Below are positions 34,404-46,548 of a stretch of 64,000 nt of DNA, piece after piece. Both the position numbers and the translations under genes were made by a program. This DNA is from Usnea hakonensis (taxonomy: Eukaryota > Ascomycota > Lecanoromycetes > Lecanorales > Parmeliaceae). The notes below the pieces were generated by a model. That model saw only the letters and a list, made by a program, of their open reading frames with translations, made no database searches and was not told where the DNA came from. Every line of letters starts with the position of its first letter. Position 1 is the stretch's first letter. The stretch covers positions 186,001 through 250,000 of the forward strand of contig BLJB01000008.1 of the NCBI GenBank assembly GCA_013423325.1. The letters are read 5' to 3'.

Positions 34404-35408
34404 TTTTGGGTGCGGGTGGAGAAGGCGCTTATAAGGGCAGTCGTGAAGGGGACATTTGCAGAGCTGGGGTAGGGTGGCGGCACGTTGTGTCTGTCGGAAT
34501 TTTGAAGTGAACGTATACCGCAACTTCTAGTGTAACAATATCCCCCAACCGTAAGCTACAGTCCCCAATGTCCCATCACCATCAATCTCCCCATCCCCTT
34601 CCTCTCGAACACATACGCGCCCTCAACCACAAACACACTCGCTCCAAACTCGCGCCTATGAGTCACCTAAAGCCCTTTCAATCAAGCATCTTGCATCCCT
34701 CGAATATACGCGACCCACCCCAAATCCCTCCTGCCCTCAGGAGTCCACTCGTACCATCCACATATAAGGAACCTGATAGAGCGAGGACGCTAAAAGAACA
34801 AGCTCCATGAGCTACTCGTACATGTCACAAATAGATTGGTGGTCCTCGGCGCATGCTATCACGTACCTTACATCTGGATGACACGAGTAGTGATTTTTCA
34901 GAAATTTTTCAAATTCAGGCGTCTTGATTGGTTCGTAAGTGTAGGGGGTTGGGGCAAGATATTCATATTTCGTATGTTTGAGCGCGCTGGATAGTACGTA
35001 CTGCGAACTTCTTGCAGCGCCATTACTTCAGGTTGGTCTCAACCGGTACAATGATCGTTGCTTCGCATTCCGTCCGGAGGGGACGCCTGTTATGAGAGTC
35101 GTGTTTGTGGAGGCACTCAAGATCAAAATAAGGTCGGATCCTTCGCTGATCCAATGGTGGAGTGGGTGATCATATTTTCTGTGCTGTTACACATGCTGAA
35201 TTTGCTTGGAACTTGTAAGGTATCTTTACGGCTGACTAGAACGCATCTGCATGTGCAGCTGCGGCGTGATGTCATGGATGTGCTGGAGCTGACAGCAGCC
35301 TTACACGGTTCAGGCTTCAGCTCTTGCAACTTAGATTTGGTCATCAAACACCAGCGCCATCACTTCGTCGATTTGGATGTTTGCGAGCCATCGGAGCGAT
35401 AGCCAAAT
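34404..35408. other. Intergenic region
   Basis: One kb with C-rich DNA near 34560-34700 and small unconvincing ORFs (34568-34810, 35058-35402). No RNA gene or repeat seen. Confidence 0.45.
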
Positions 35409-37511
35409 ATGAGTAGATATTTCCAAAACCGGGACTTTGACTGGGCTGCAGTACGCTCTGATGCCCTACTGAATTTATCATTCACTGAACATTGATTTGC
35501 ACAGGTCCCTGAACTCTATGCAAAAGGCCAATTCGCCTACCTCAGAGGCCCTCGAGGTGTTGATCCCGAGCCATATAAAATCTACCAGGTACTCGGCGAT
35601 GGCCAGTATAAGTTGTCAAGGAATGGGAAGTCTGATGGCGAAATCTATCGAGAGGAGGACTTAATAGAAGATCACGGTTATGGGGGTGGGAGACAAAGTC
35701 GTGAAGTTGTCCGACCAGCCAAGAGAAGGAATCCTAGGGTAAACACCTCACCTGATCTTAAGCCCCAAGATTCAGGAAGAGAGAAAGGGCTAGTAGCCCC
35801 AACAGGCTACCAGAGTGGGACGTTGTCAGTTCAAGAACTTGATGGGACGACTCAAATGAAGTTTGAGCCCGGACTGCCCCGACTGTCCGATCGGTCTCAT
35901 TTAACAGGTGATGATGACAGATCACCAGAGACGCGAAGTAGAGAAGCATCATTGAGCCTGACGGCAAAAAATTTGTGGCAGGAGAGGGTAAATAAACTTT
36001 CGAAGAAGAGAGAGGAACAAGCGATGGTGAGAGAAAAACAAGCGAAGGCGTTCGAAATGGAAATAAAATCATATAAACGAAGTGATTTCCAAGGATCTTT
36101 AGCAAAGCCGTTGAAGATGGAAAGGGAAGAAGTCGACCCTAATGTTTTCTATGGTGAATTCGGTGTCGGCGGCTTAAAGATGCCCTTCACTAAGACTAAA
36201 TCAGAAGACGGCGTTCAGGATGTGGCTCGAGAGCCCTTCAGCGAGATTGAATCAGAAGACAGCCTTCAGGATCTGGCTCAAGAGCCCTTCAGCGAGATTA
36301 AATCAGAAGACAGCCTTCAGGAGCTGGCTGGAGATACTACAACAGCCACAGGACCTGGGACGAAGCGTGACTGGACAGGCTCGTTGCTCTCTAAGCTTTC
36401 AGTCAGAGGAGTCTTTGGCCAACTACTTCGCCAATCACCGCCCACAGGGATCCGAAGATGGACTTTTATGTCGCCATTATCGGCTTTTGGGTTGAGGGAG
36501 TGTTTACTAGAGGGAGGAAAGACGCGTGTGAGATGGCGATGTGTATGCGGCCGCAAAATGTACGACGACTTCATCGAGCTAAGGCCTGGAGCCGCGGCCG
36601 ACCTTGAAAAATGGCTCAACGATTCCATAAGAAATCACGCTGTAGATCGCGCTTCTAATCCCTCGCAAGACTATACGTTGAGATCAAGTAACGCATCGAG
36701 TGCGGCTGTTTCCGGACAACGACAGACAGCAGGGAGCGACATATCCTTGCAGCCTTTATCATGGACGGCTTCCACGATGCCAGATTCTGATAAGAACGGA
36801 GCTGTCGCGATTGATGTGCATCTAGAAAAATGCTGGCTACTCATATGCGATCAACCAAGAAGAGGACCTGATAGCCTTCTTGCGCAACTAGACCTATCTT
36901 CCAAGCCATCAGACAAAGAGTTGTTCGATGGCATAAAAGAGCTTCACTCGAGCCTAGGAAACACTTTTACCCTACAGCCAGTCTTGAAGGGTGTACAAAC
37001 CATCCGCTTCGTACAGGCAAGTTTTAAAAACTTGATCGGTGTAAGATCGAGCTAAGTAGAGATGCAGTTTCAACTTCACAAAATGGCTCGTGTTGACATC
37101 CGTAAGTATCCAGACATGCCACCAGAGACCAAGAGGGATGAGTATCTCTACGAACCATGTGATTTGATACCTCCGGTGGGCGAAAATCTTATGACTCATT
37201 GGTTTCAGCACCCAGAGGAAGCTTGGCACTTTCCTTACGCTTACTCGCTGTTTCCTAAAAAGCGAAAAGGCCAACTCGACGTTGATCTGAGCCAGGGGCC
37301 AAGTGTAGCATGGGGTATCCAGATTGTCGAAGGTTGGCTGGGCTCCAGAATATGGCTGCTCAGCTTGTCTTTGTTCTTGTGCGGAAGTCTGGCTTTTGGC
37401 ATATGCTGGACAGTCCTCAAGCATGACATCCAGGGAGCATTCGGTGTCGCAGCCTACATTGTGGCATTCTTGACGCTGGCGGTTGGCGCTGCACAAGCTA
37501 ATTTTGGATAA
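35409..37511 (+). CDS. Unknown fungal protein with Cys-motif core and two C-terminal membrane segments
   Basis: Exons are 35409-35450, 35505-37016 and 37068-37511, giving 665 aa. The first exon is only 14 codons; its join restores VPELYAKGQFAYLRGPRG, a family-typical N-terminal module. A disordered charged region follows, including a 17-aa repeat present three times (36180-36332) and a predicted helical stretch (LWQERVNKLSKKREEQAMV). A CVCGRKMYDDF motif sits near residue 358. The last exon carries DLIPPVGENLMTHWF and two hydrophobic segments (IWLLSLSLFLCGSLAFGICW; GAFGVAAYIVAFLTLAVGAA). I recall this architecture from large fungal families of unknown function. The last intron uses a GC donor (CAG|GCAAGT); it rejoins FVQ to FQLHKMARVDIR. 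Function unknown. Confidence 0.85.
36180..36332 (+). repeat. Intragenic tandem repeat, 3 x 51 bp
   Basis: Three consecutive 51-bp units encode MPFTKTKSEDGVQDVAR, EPFSEIESEDSLQDLAQ and EPFSEIKSEDSLQELAG. Units 2 and 3 are closer to each other than to unit 1, which suggests stepwise duplication. Confidence 0.85.
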
Positions 37512-37835
37512 TGCGGCTCTCAAATCCTTTGAATCCAGGGGAGCTGCAGCATACAAGCTGGCGGGATCAATTGCAACAGATTTGCCGCCAATCAAGAGAG
37601 TCGACATCTTGAGTAGTATTAGCCTTTCAGAGCCAACCGGGCGCTTTCTCGCAGACATGATAACAAAGACGTCCATCACGGATGGTCAAACAAAGAATAC
37701 AACGCTAGGGCTTTATCTTAACACATCGTAGGGCTGACCTGAGTTTGTTCTTTGACACAGAGGTTGACAATCAATCATACTCCAAAAAGGTATCCATCCC
37801 AATCAACAGACCACAAATCCGAAGCTCCAGTCCAA
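37512..37835. other. Short intergenic stretch
   Basis: An ORF continues across the end of the preceding gene (37483-37731) in another frame, but it overlaps the real C-terminus and has no supporting feature. Confidence 0.4.
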
Positions 37836-38177
37836 ATGTCTCGCTCATATTTCTGCAATGACAACCTCTGCAACACCCGCGGCCGTTCACATCTAGAGAA
37901 CCATGGCGAAGCCATAGAGCATCTCAAAGGCCATCACCATCAATCCTTCATCCACAGACCGAACAAAGTCGGGGTTCCCGATACTCATGGCAACTATTGG
38001 TACTGTTACCATCCCAAATGCAGTTACAATAAATCGGGCAAAGACCATCGAAGTTTCGGGTCCGACAGAGCCATGTGGGACCATCTCGGTGATTGCCATG
38101 ACGAGTGTATGGATAGTATTTGGCCGGCTGATTCGGTCATGGCACCTGCTGCAATATACCCAGCTTACGACTGCTGA
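37836..38177 (+). CDS. Small zinc-finger-like protein
   Basis: A 113-codon frame from ATG 37836 (MSRSYFCNDNLCNTRGRS), Cys- and His-rich. Two finger-like modules can be seen: CNDNLC...HLENHGEAIEHLKGHH, and CYHPKCSYNKSGKDHRSF with MWDHLGDCHDEC. Spacing is compatible with degenerate C2H2 fingers. The frame is also open upstream to 37752. No introns are needed. Its regular Cys/His spacing favours a real protein over a chance ORF. The DNA-binding or protein-binding role is unknown. Confidence 0.55.
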   Translation: MSRSYFCNDNLCNTRGRSHLENHGEAIEHLKGHHHQSFIHRPNKVGVPDTHGNYWYCYHPKCSYNKSGKDHRSFGSDRAMWDHLGDCHDECMDSIWPADSVMAPAAIYPAYDC

Positions 38178-39894
38178 TTGTGAACAGCAGATTCCGCCCG
38201 ATCTCAAGGCCCAGACGTCTGATTCCACATATCAAAACACTGCGGGAGCGGAGGGGGAAGAGGACTACGGGGATATGCTAAGCCCGAATGGGGATGTTGG
38301 AAGAAGAGCTTGAGGCGTGATTATTCTGGTGGAGCGCTGGTAGCGTGGATAGTGTAGTCGGCCACAAAAAGAAAGCGCAAGAGGAAACTATTGTGAGAAC
38401 AGAACGGACAAGCGATGCGTAATGAACCAAAAAAGATAGCAAACTGCATGGATTCGGCAAACTTCTGAGACATACTCGCACGTTGACCAGGTATCATGAA
38501 GAAAGTTGCCGACAGAAAGACGTAGCCCCTCCACTTGACGCCGGTTCAATTTACAATCTGCACTAAGATTTAGACTTTCAAGCTGTTCACTAACAGCTCC
38601 ATACCTACCTGTTAGGCTTCTCTGCCTGCCTCAGACTAGTGGTTGACGCATGATATAATTATGCATCGGGAAAGAGGAAGAAGAGAAGGAGTGAGAACGT
38701 CTCCCAAGCTCGCTGCGTCGACATTCGTGGGCCTGGCTAACCCGTCAGCTCGCGCAACGAGCCGTCGGGCGCGCGAACACCTTTTCTCAAAGACCAATCA
38801 GTTCTACAATGACTTACACAGCCGTCTTGAGAATGCAACCAATCCACCGTTCCGCATAGTGATGGTCGCAAAGGGAAGGTAGATAGAGTAGAACAAGCGG
38901 AAATCCCCACCCTGTTCTGTGCATTACCAACGAAGATTCATGCACCTACCCGAAATTGTGCACGGCTGTTACCTAGCGGCATGGAAATATTCATGATTCT
39001 TGCCTGGAAGATAGAGACATTGAGAGCGATTGGCTGGTGAGTCTACCAGTCATCTGCACGATGAGTTGTATAGAGAGTCAGGAGGGCGTAGAATTTGAGG
39101 GACTAGGATATTCTAATCCTTTGACGGCTATCCATGACTTTTCCTACATTCTTATGCCTTCTACACTGGATGCGGTGACTAGGCATGGTTCGCCCTTATA
39201 ATGAACCTTAGCCTGCGTACTTAGCTGCCCGTCTCCCAAATCTTACTGGAGTAAGCGAGGTTCCTCGTGCATTGTATTTAGCTCGGACTTTTGGCCCGTG
39301 GCGAGCTCGAGAAACGAAAAGGGAGAAAAAGGGACGAATATCAAAACGGTGCTTTAGACGCTTTTCTCGTAAGCTGTCAGTGTAGAGCTACTGTATATCA
39401 TAACAAACGTTGCTGGAAAAAAGATCAGGAACAATTGAATTTGGCTTGCATCCTAGCGAGGTCACAACTGGCCCCTCAACTGTGCTCATGGTCCTAGCTT
39501 TCCCTCGATCATCTACCCCTCCATTTCTCCCAATTATCGACCGCCGCTGCTTTCGCCTGTCCACCTGAAAAGGTCTTAAAAGATTCGGTTACACTGCCCG
39601 TCTTCCTTCAGCTCCAACGTAAAAAAAAGAGTGGCAAAAGACTGTCTAGTATTTTGTTGAAAGATTATTTCGTAGCTCATCTTGACGGCCGTACTAGAGA
39701 TCTTGCCCGAGATTCTCCGTCCAAGTGCAAAGAATGAAAGGAAATCAAGTTCGTCATCACGTTTTCTGTTGCCGATCCACCCCTGTAGGAAAAACAGCAG
39801 TTGGACAAAGGGAAGTGTTTGGGAAGAAAGCTCGTTTTGTTTCGCGGATCAACCATACGCTTGAATTTGTCCAAGAGTAGACCTAGAGAGAGAG
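38178..39894. other. Gene-free stretch
   Basis: Small ORFs such as 38643-38882 and 39291-39497 lack supported structure. The 3' side of the NLR-like gene lies at its right end. Confidence 0.4.
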
Positions 39895-42800
39895 CTATTC
39901 GACGAGAGCGAGCAAACGATCGCCTTGTGGCTGCTCTTCCTCGTTCTCTTCGTGGGCTTCTAAATCTTCTGCAGGCTTGCTGATACTCTCGACCTGAATC
40001 TCATTGGAACCTTGCAGCTTGGTGGCTTCTGTGAGAGAGTCAGAGAGATCCAAGTAGTCCTGCTTCCAGCGAATTTTATCTGCCCGATCAGTCCAGCTTA
40101 AATAGTCCTTCGGCACTCTTCCATCCGCATCGGCAACGTCCTCTGAGGCACCGACGGCGATCAGTCGTTCTATTACAACTGCCATCTCAGAGTCCCACTC
40201 CTCGTCAAAGTAATCCCATAGTTGGGCGGACCGAAAGTAAGCGTGGTGTAACGGTGTCCGACCTTTTAGGTCTCTCCTGTTGATGATTTGTTTGCGCGAC
40301 AGCAGCTCAATGATATCGAGCCTGGGAGGCGCGAAGCGAGGGGCCAGGGCAATATGCAAAGCCGTCTTTCCTAAGCGATCCGTGAAATTAAGATTGGCTC
40401 CTCGCTTGACAAGTGCCGAGGCTGTTTCGAATCGACCTTGACTTGCGGCATATAAAAGAGGTGTTACACCTTGACGATCGGCTGTATCCATAGGCGCCCC
40501 GGAGTCCACCAAGTAATCTAACATGACTGGGTTTAGAAGCCCCGCTGCAACATGAACCAAGCTCTCTCCGTTCTCTGTCAGTATATTGATGTCAGCATAT
40601 TTATTGAGAAGGAACTCCATGATGTCCACTCGCTGTTGGTTCATAGCTGCAACATGGAGCAGCGAGTAGCCATCGTCCGATCGAACACTAGTGTCAGCTC
40701 CGCGGTCTAGAAGTAGCGATACAACGCCGAAGTTCTCATTTCGGACTGCTCGGAAAAGGGCAGTCCTGCCTAGGGGGTCCCTCGCGTTGATATCAGCATT
40801 ACAGTTGAGTATGACGAGAACGATGGCACATTGGTTTTCGCCAAAGAACCGAGAGTAAAATGACTCCCGGCGATTATGTGGTTGCTGTAATTGATGGGAC
40901 ATATCCAAAGCGGAGCTTTCGCCTTTTTGCCATGGTCGTACGTCCACGGCTCGCAGCAAAGGTGTTTCTCCGCGTTTGTTTCTAGTATTGATGTCCCGCG
41001 ATGGAATCAAACTCATGAAAATCTCAGACAAGTCGAAGTGTGCTGCTACAAAGAGGGCGTCTAAAGGAAGATCTTTCGAGCTAGAGAGACCATGATCCCA
41101 GCCGCTTAGGTCTTCGAAGCATTGGAGCCACGCTGAAGTTTTCATGCTATCCTGAAGAAAAGCGATGCTCTGTTCCATGATCTCCAATTGCACTTCGCGA
41201 AGGTGGTGAGCCCAATTGCAAGCTGCGTATTCAAGAAAGCGAAATTTTGCTTTGCGGTTTTTATACATTTCTTCTGTAGTACACTGGCCGCCTCCAAATT
41301 CGTCGAAAGACAGGTAAGAAACGCATCGGGTTGCCATATAACTTGCTAAGTCGGGGAATAGAACGTCTTGATTTGTTTCCAGATATTGCTGCAGCGTGTA
41401 ATGCACGAGTCTAAATAGTTTTTGATGGTGATCATCGTCTTGGTACGTAATCACTAAACCAGCGGTTACGCTGAGCAGGTCAACATCATCTATAAGAGCC
41501 TCAAAATCAAGCTCAGCACCCCAAGGCTGAGTGGCTAGTGCGTGGCGTACTTCGTCAACTTCTAGGGGTCTTGTCGCGCCGAAAATGACCTTTAGCACTT
41601 GCATTGCTACTTCTGAATGCTCTGGTGGCTGGCGACGGATTCTCTGTATGGTCTGATCATACATAGGGGGAAATGTCGTTGGCAGTCTCTCGAGCGCAGA
41701 CCGGACCCCTCTAATGGATGTTTGATTACTCAGACTCTCAAGCTGCAGCGTAGCAAGGAGGAATAGACCATCAGCCTGAATGACAATCTTGTTCAGAATC
41801 TGTTGCCTCAGTTCTGGGTCTTTGGCTGCAATCCGAACCAACCTCTTGCTTTCTTCAATCTTAGACGTTAAGAAGTTGGCGATGTCCCGATCGGTTGCTG
41901 CAATCTCCGCCGTCATAGCTTGCGGTACTATCGCTTCTACTTTGATGTGGGGTCGACCAGTGAGAAAAATTCGGATGTTATCTGAGCTAAGTTGTTGGAG
42001 TCGTGTCAACAAGCTGTCCCTGCTCATCTCAGGAATTTCGTCCAAAGCATCAACAAAGATATAGACCATGTCGAAATTCCTCGAAAGATTCTCCGTCCAA
42101 GAAGAAAGCTCATCTTCTGTCATGTTTCGATTCTTCGCGATCTGCCCCAGGAAGGCCCTAAGCTCTGACACTACTTCTGCGTGCGATGTTTGCACAATAA
42201 GCTGCCTAACCATGCTCCCTAACAATTGCACTACCGAGCGAGTCTCCTTATTAGCATAGTCGCAGTATATATAGACGACAGCATCTCTCCGCCCATTCAT
42301 TGACTCTATAATGTGGTTAACAGCAATAGAGGTGATGATGGTTTTACCCGCCCCAGGATTCCCTGGACACCAGAGGACTGAGCTTGGACCAACATTTGAC
42401 TGTTGCCAAGTCTGGAAGTCTGGACTTTCCAGCAACCATTGACCTGTTTTGGCGTGCCTCTTGCTATAAGACTCCTTTTGCTTGGCAGTAAAGTCAAGGG
42501 TCGATAACTGTCGAAGAAACTCCTGATATTCAATCGCTTGTTGACTGATATCACCACTCAAACCATACTGGGCTTCATGGCGCTCGGTCATGATCTTTGT
42601 ACGCTTCGAAATATCAGCAATATCTCGAACAAGTTCTGTCTGGGTCTGAGAAGTTCTGTCATGTTTGTGATTAGCCAATTGTCCCCAACCGGGCTTGAGA
42701 GCGCATGTCTTTTCCATCAATCTGAGGAAGCACAGCGCGTGTAAACAGCTTGACGAACATGTTTACTGTGAAAGATTAAGATAGCTTGGGCACAAAATGA

Positions 42801-43538
42801 GAATCCTATGTAAATTGCATGAATCGAAAGCCACCTGACAGCCATAATCAATCAGATGTGACAGGCTGTTGCCTCTTGTACATTTTGGAACTTTAGAGAT
42901 GAAGCTCGGCCAATCTCAGAGTAGACATAGGCGGTGTCGTGGATATGCTTGTCAAAATTCATCGTAGATTTTGTGAAGCTACCAGCGACGAAGACTCTAG
43001 TTCTCACATACTGTTGCGCCGCGCTCAAGATCTTTGAATGGTTCTCAGCGGCTGTTGCGTTTCCTTTCATTGTCAAAGCAATGTGAAAGGTGTGTTTGTT
43101 TCTCTGAAGAGTTAGAAGAACTTTTTGGGTCTCTCTTTCATTTATTGGCCATTTCGCGCGATTGAAGAGTTTTCGAAAGCCCTTTGCAGTATTGACTTTG
43201 TCGACTTTTGCTTGGAGGCTCTTGAGTGTGTTGACCGTAGTCTGGGTATTGCAAGATCAGAGGATTCGCCTGCGTGGGAATGCAGAGAGTACAGGACCTA
43301 CCCTCGCAGCGGGGTAAAGTGGAACGATATCCGCGATATCTGCGATATCCTGCGTGCCCGCCTTACTTCCTTCAATTTTGAGGAGCTGTTCAAATAAACC
43401 ATGAAGTTCCGAGAGTTCATCGCCTAGGCTCTTCCACTCGTTTGGTACGTCTTTCACGGATGAGGCATAATTCAGTATGGTCCCTGTGAGAGATAGTCCG
43501 GTACCGAGAAGACTGATGATCGATATTGGATCCGCCAT
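39895..43538 (-). CDS. NLR-like STAND protein: fungal N-terminal domain, NACHT NTPase, ankyrin repeats
   Basis: Fungal NLRs are signal-transducing NTPases implicated in non-self recognition and programmed cell death. Exons on the minus strand are 43538-43302, 43241-43012 and 42721-39895, giving 1097 aa. The N-terminal about 150 residues (MADPISIISLLGTGLSLTGT; later KLFNRAKWPINERETQKVL) match the helical domain common at the start of fungal STAND proteins. The NACHT module has Walker A in CPGNPGAGKTIITS, Walker B in VYIFVDALDE and a sensor-like ILTGRPH-type segment (RIFLTGRPH). Ankyrin repeats follow (GETPLLRAV, GRTALFRAVRNENFGVVSLL, GVTPLLYAASQGRFETASAL, GKTALHIAL, GRTPLHHA). The C-terminus is Glu-rich. 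The second intron is long (290 nt) and could hide another small exon. No disabling mutation was found. Confidence 0.88.
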
Positions 43539-46500
43539 CTGATCTAGTCTTGAGATTCCTGTCTGTTTCCTTTTTGCCTTGCCTTTTCGTTGTGGTTGGC
43601 TTAATGGCAAACAAGATCACTGCCGAAAGCATCGCACAGAGAGAGATTTATATATGCAACACGGGCGTTTTCCATAGCTGTTTGACACTGCTAAGAGATC
43701 ATCGTGAATATGCGAAGTCGTAGGTGTTCGAAAATGATGCGAGAACCGCGACTAATTTCCTTATATAGTAGGTGAAACGGCAACGCGAGAGGGAAAGTAT
43801 AACATTAATAATAAGCTATGGTTCGTGAATTGTGGGGCTGGCTTACTCTCAGGTTCTCATGCAACAAGCCGTGGTGTTCTCGTGACCGAAAAGCCAATCG
43901 ATTTCCCAATGTCTTGCATAAAAGCCACTCACTTGTCGTCCTTTAAACATCGTGCATAAAGATGACTGAAAGAGGCTAGTATTAGATAATTCATACCAAG
44001 AATCCTCGGCATGGCCCTGTTGTCGGATCGCCTATGAGTGTCCACTGCCGTTCATGCACGTGCCCCAGTGGTTATTGATACTTACTCTTGCTGGAGTTCT
44101 CGGTGATCTTCACCGCTTTACAGATTTGCAACTGCAAAAACCATGGCAGCCAATCTCTTATCACTTAGCATCCAATTAGAGATCAGCCTCCATCGCTTAA
44201 TATCACTTAGCATCCAATTAGAGATCAGCCTCCATCGCTTAATGTACAAATCAAAGTATTTTCTGTATCATGGGTACAGACAGCCCAGATAAGAGGAGCT
44301 ACCGGGCAGGGTCATCTCCACTACTCTTTGCGGTCGCTTTTATCATGGATTCCTTCCCCCAAGGGATCCATGATAGGCTTTGTGTGCCTTGGCAGCCTTG
44401 GCGCTTTGCGCACGTCCTGCGGAGGCATTGTAGATACTCTTTCTTCTATATACATCGCTACACTACCATATTCATGACTCACATCGTTGATATTCCGTGA
44501 CGGAAATGCCCACAAAAAGAAAAACAGGCCATGCCCTCAAGGCTGACAGAAATGTGGCGACGTTGAGGTAGCTGCAGTGATGAGGTAATTGAGTCAGCCA
44601 TGCCTTGTTATGCTGGGGGAAAGGCCTGTACATGCATGCAAGTGAAAAGATGACTGAAATTAAGTGCTTTTTCGTCCTCCTTCTCCGTCTGCAAATGTGC
44701 TGGAAAGGGCATGAATCCACATGATCCAAATCCATGAATTCAGTCGAATGGCGCACTGTCCGAGTTGCCAGATCGATACTGCTTCAGTAGGGCTGATATC
44801 CTTCGTCCTTGACCTGTTGCCTCCATGCCTTCCGAGTGTTCAATCATATCCGGGCAGAAGGCGATTCCAGGCGAGAAACATGGTATGCTGGCAAGCGAGA
44901 ACTGTATTGCTGAGGCATACAGCTGGGTCTCCAGGGAATGGTGTGGCGCACAGCCGTGGGATCGTAACGAGTATGCTCTCGCTGTCGGGCATGCTGCTGC
45001 CGTGCTCCATAGTGTTCTCCATGGTGCTCTCCGTCACATCCTCCGCAGTGACCCGGTACAGTGGCACTTGCTTCTCTGCAATTGTCTCTGCATTTTCTTC
45101 CACAATTGCCTGCTGTAGTATTGTTCGTCCTCCTCTTTCTGAGCCTCGTGCGGAGTAGGCGGAGTGGAAGATGTGGCTTGTTAAGCTTGTAGAGTAGCCT
45201 GCGTAGTGGCTAGCAGTTGCTTGGATCGCTCGTCTGCCTCTTACTTTGCCTGCTCTCTGGCCCATGATTGATGGATGTACTGCGCACGGTTCTGAAGGAC
45301 TTTCGCGTGTTGCGGAAACCAGATTTCTTCGGTGGTATGGTAAGTTGGCATATTGTCAGCCATTTGAATAAGCTCCTAGGCTTTCGTTTCATACTCCCCG
45401 GCCCAGGAGAAGCATTTGTGTCTTTGCCATGGCCCAGCTACCTCGGTACGGTACTGATTATGCATGCTCTGGGAAAGGTCGCACATGGTGATATCGACAG
45501 GCCTAAGGAAAGGATGAATTTGTGATTGTTAGCCATTGATATCGAAGAAGTTTATCGTCTAGCAGGATCCTTATCAAATGGTACTCGGTGACCGCGAGCG
45601 TATGTGAGGACCGGCTTGGAGCGTTGCACTATTAGGATGTGGTACAGGCTTTGCGTGTAAATGGTGGATCTACTGGATATCTCTAACAAGAAATCGGTTT
45701 TGCTGCCATCTGTCACGACTTTCAACGAGTCATGAATGGTAATGCACCCTCGACGGCGCAGAGCGCCAAGGCTGCCAAGCCACGCTAGGCCTAGCATGGA
45801 TCCCTGGGGATAACAGCATTGTTTTTTTATGACGAGTTCAGAACGATCGATACGAGTTGACTGCGTGACTGCCAATCAACTTACCCTTCGTAGACTTCTA
45901 CTACACCAAGACGCTTTCAGTCGCTCGATCCATGAGTAAGATCCCATTTCAAAGGGTTTCTGATGAAGGACAGATCTTGAAATCTAGCCTCCAGTTGCAC
46001 GATTCCGTTGATATGATGTCATCGTTGTCTCAAGGCGCTACTGTCTTACGGAGTAGACTTGCTTGTCGTCCTCTCTTGTATACTACGTACGTTCAGACTT
46101 CAATGTGTTTTCGATCAGCAGAGATTGGAAGGGAAAAAACGCTCCAAGAGCCTATTCAACAACGGCAGACTCCACGACTACGGTTGTTGTCCAAGACTAT
46201 GAAACATTGAACAGTCGCTGAAAGCTAAACTGTCGACGTTATTTGCCGCGAAGCATAATTGACAACAATGATCATGGTATGTGCTGGGGCGAGGACCTTT
46301 TTCTCAAATATCCTGAGCACTGGAGAAAGCAAGCTTCCCGATCCTCAAAATTGGTGTTATTCAATACAGGTATGGACCCCCGCGCGAGTGATAGCGATGT
46401 GATGGCACTAACACATGAACGAGATGAAGTTGCAGTTACAGCGCGCGATTGGGCAGCTCTCAGCACTGACGCTAGACGGACGATGACTAAGGTCGCCCAC

Positions 46501-46548
46501 CGTTCGCTCCGCCCATCGTTCGCTCCATCTTTTGGTGAGAACTTGGTG
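43539..46548. other. Gene-free stretch of 3 kb
   Basis: Promoter of the NLR-like gene plus DNA with no convincing gene. Overlapping ORFs at 44721-45158 (+), 44840-45265 (-) and 46243-47037 (+) have no domains and oppose each other. Contains the 42-bp tandem duplication listed separately. Confidence 0.4.
44160..44243. repeat. Perfect tandem duplication, 2 x 42 bp
   Basis: The 42-bp unit beginning ATCACTTAGCATCCAATTAG occurs twice head to tail (44160-44201 and 44202-44243) without differences that I can see, implying a recent duplication in intergenic DNA. Confidence 0.9.

Noticed and set aside
36972..37679. 235-codon minus-strand ORF
   Set aside because: Antisense to the last exon of the 665-aa membrane protein, which has family-type motifs; no independent support.
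39291..39497. Possible MYND-like Cys cluster (CQCRATVYHNKRCWKKDQ)
   Set aside because: Too few correctly spaced Cys/His and no gene context; likely coincidence.
44840..45265. 141-codon minus-strand ORF opposite 44721-45158 (+)
   Set aside because: No domain, no splice partners and mutual overlap; neither strand shows coding evidence.
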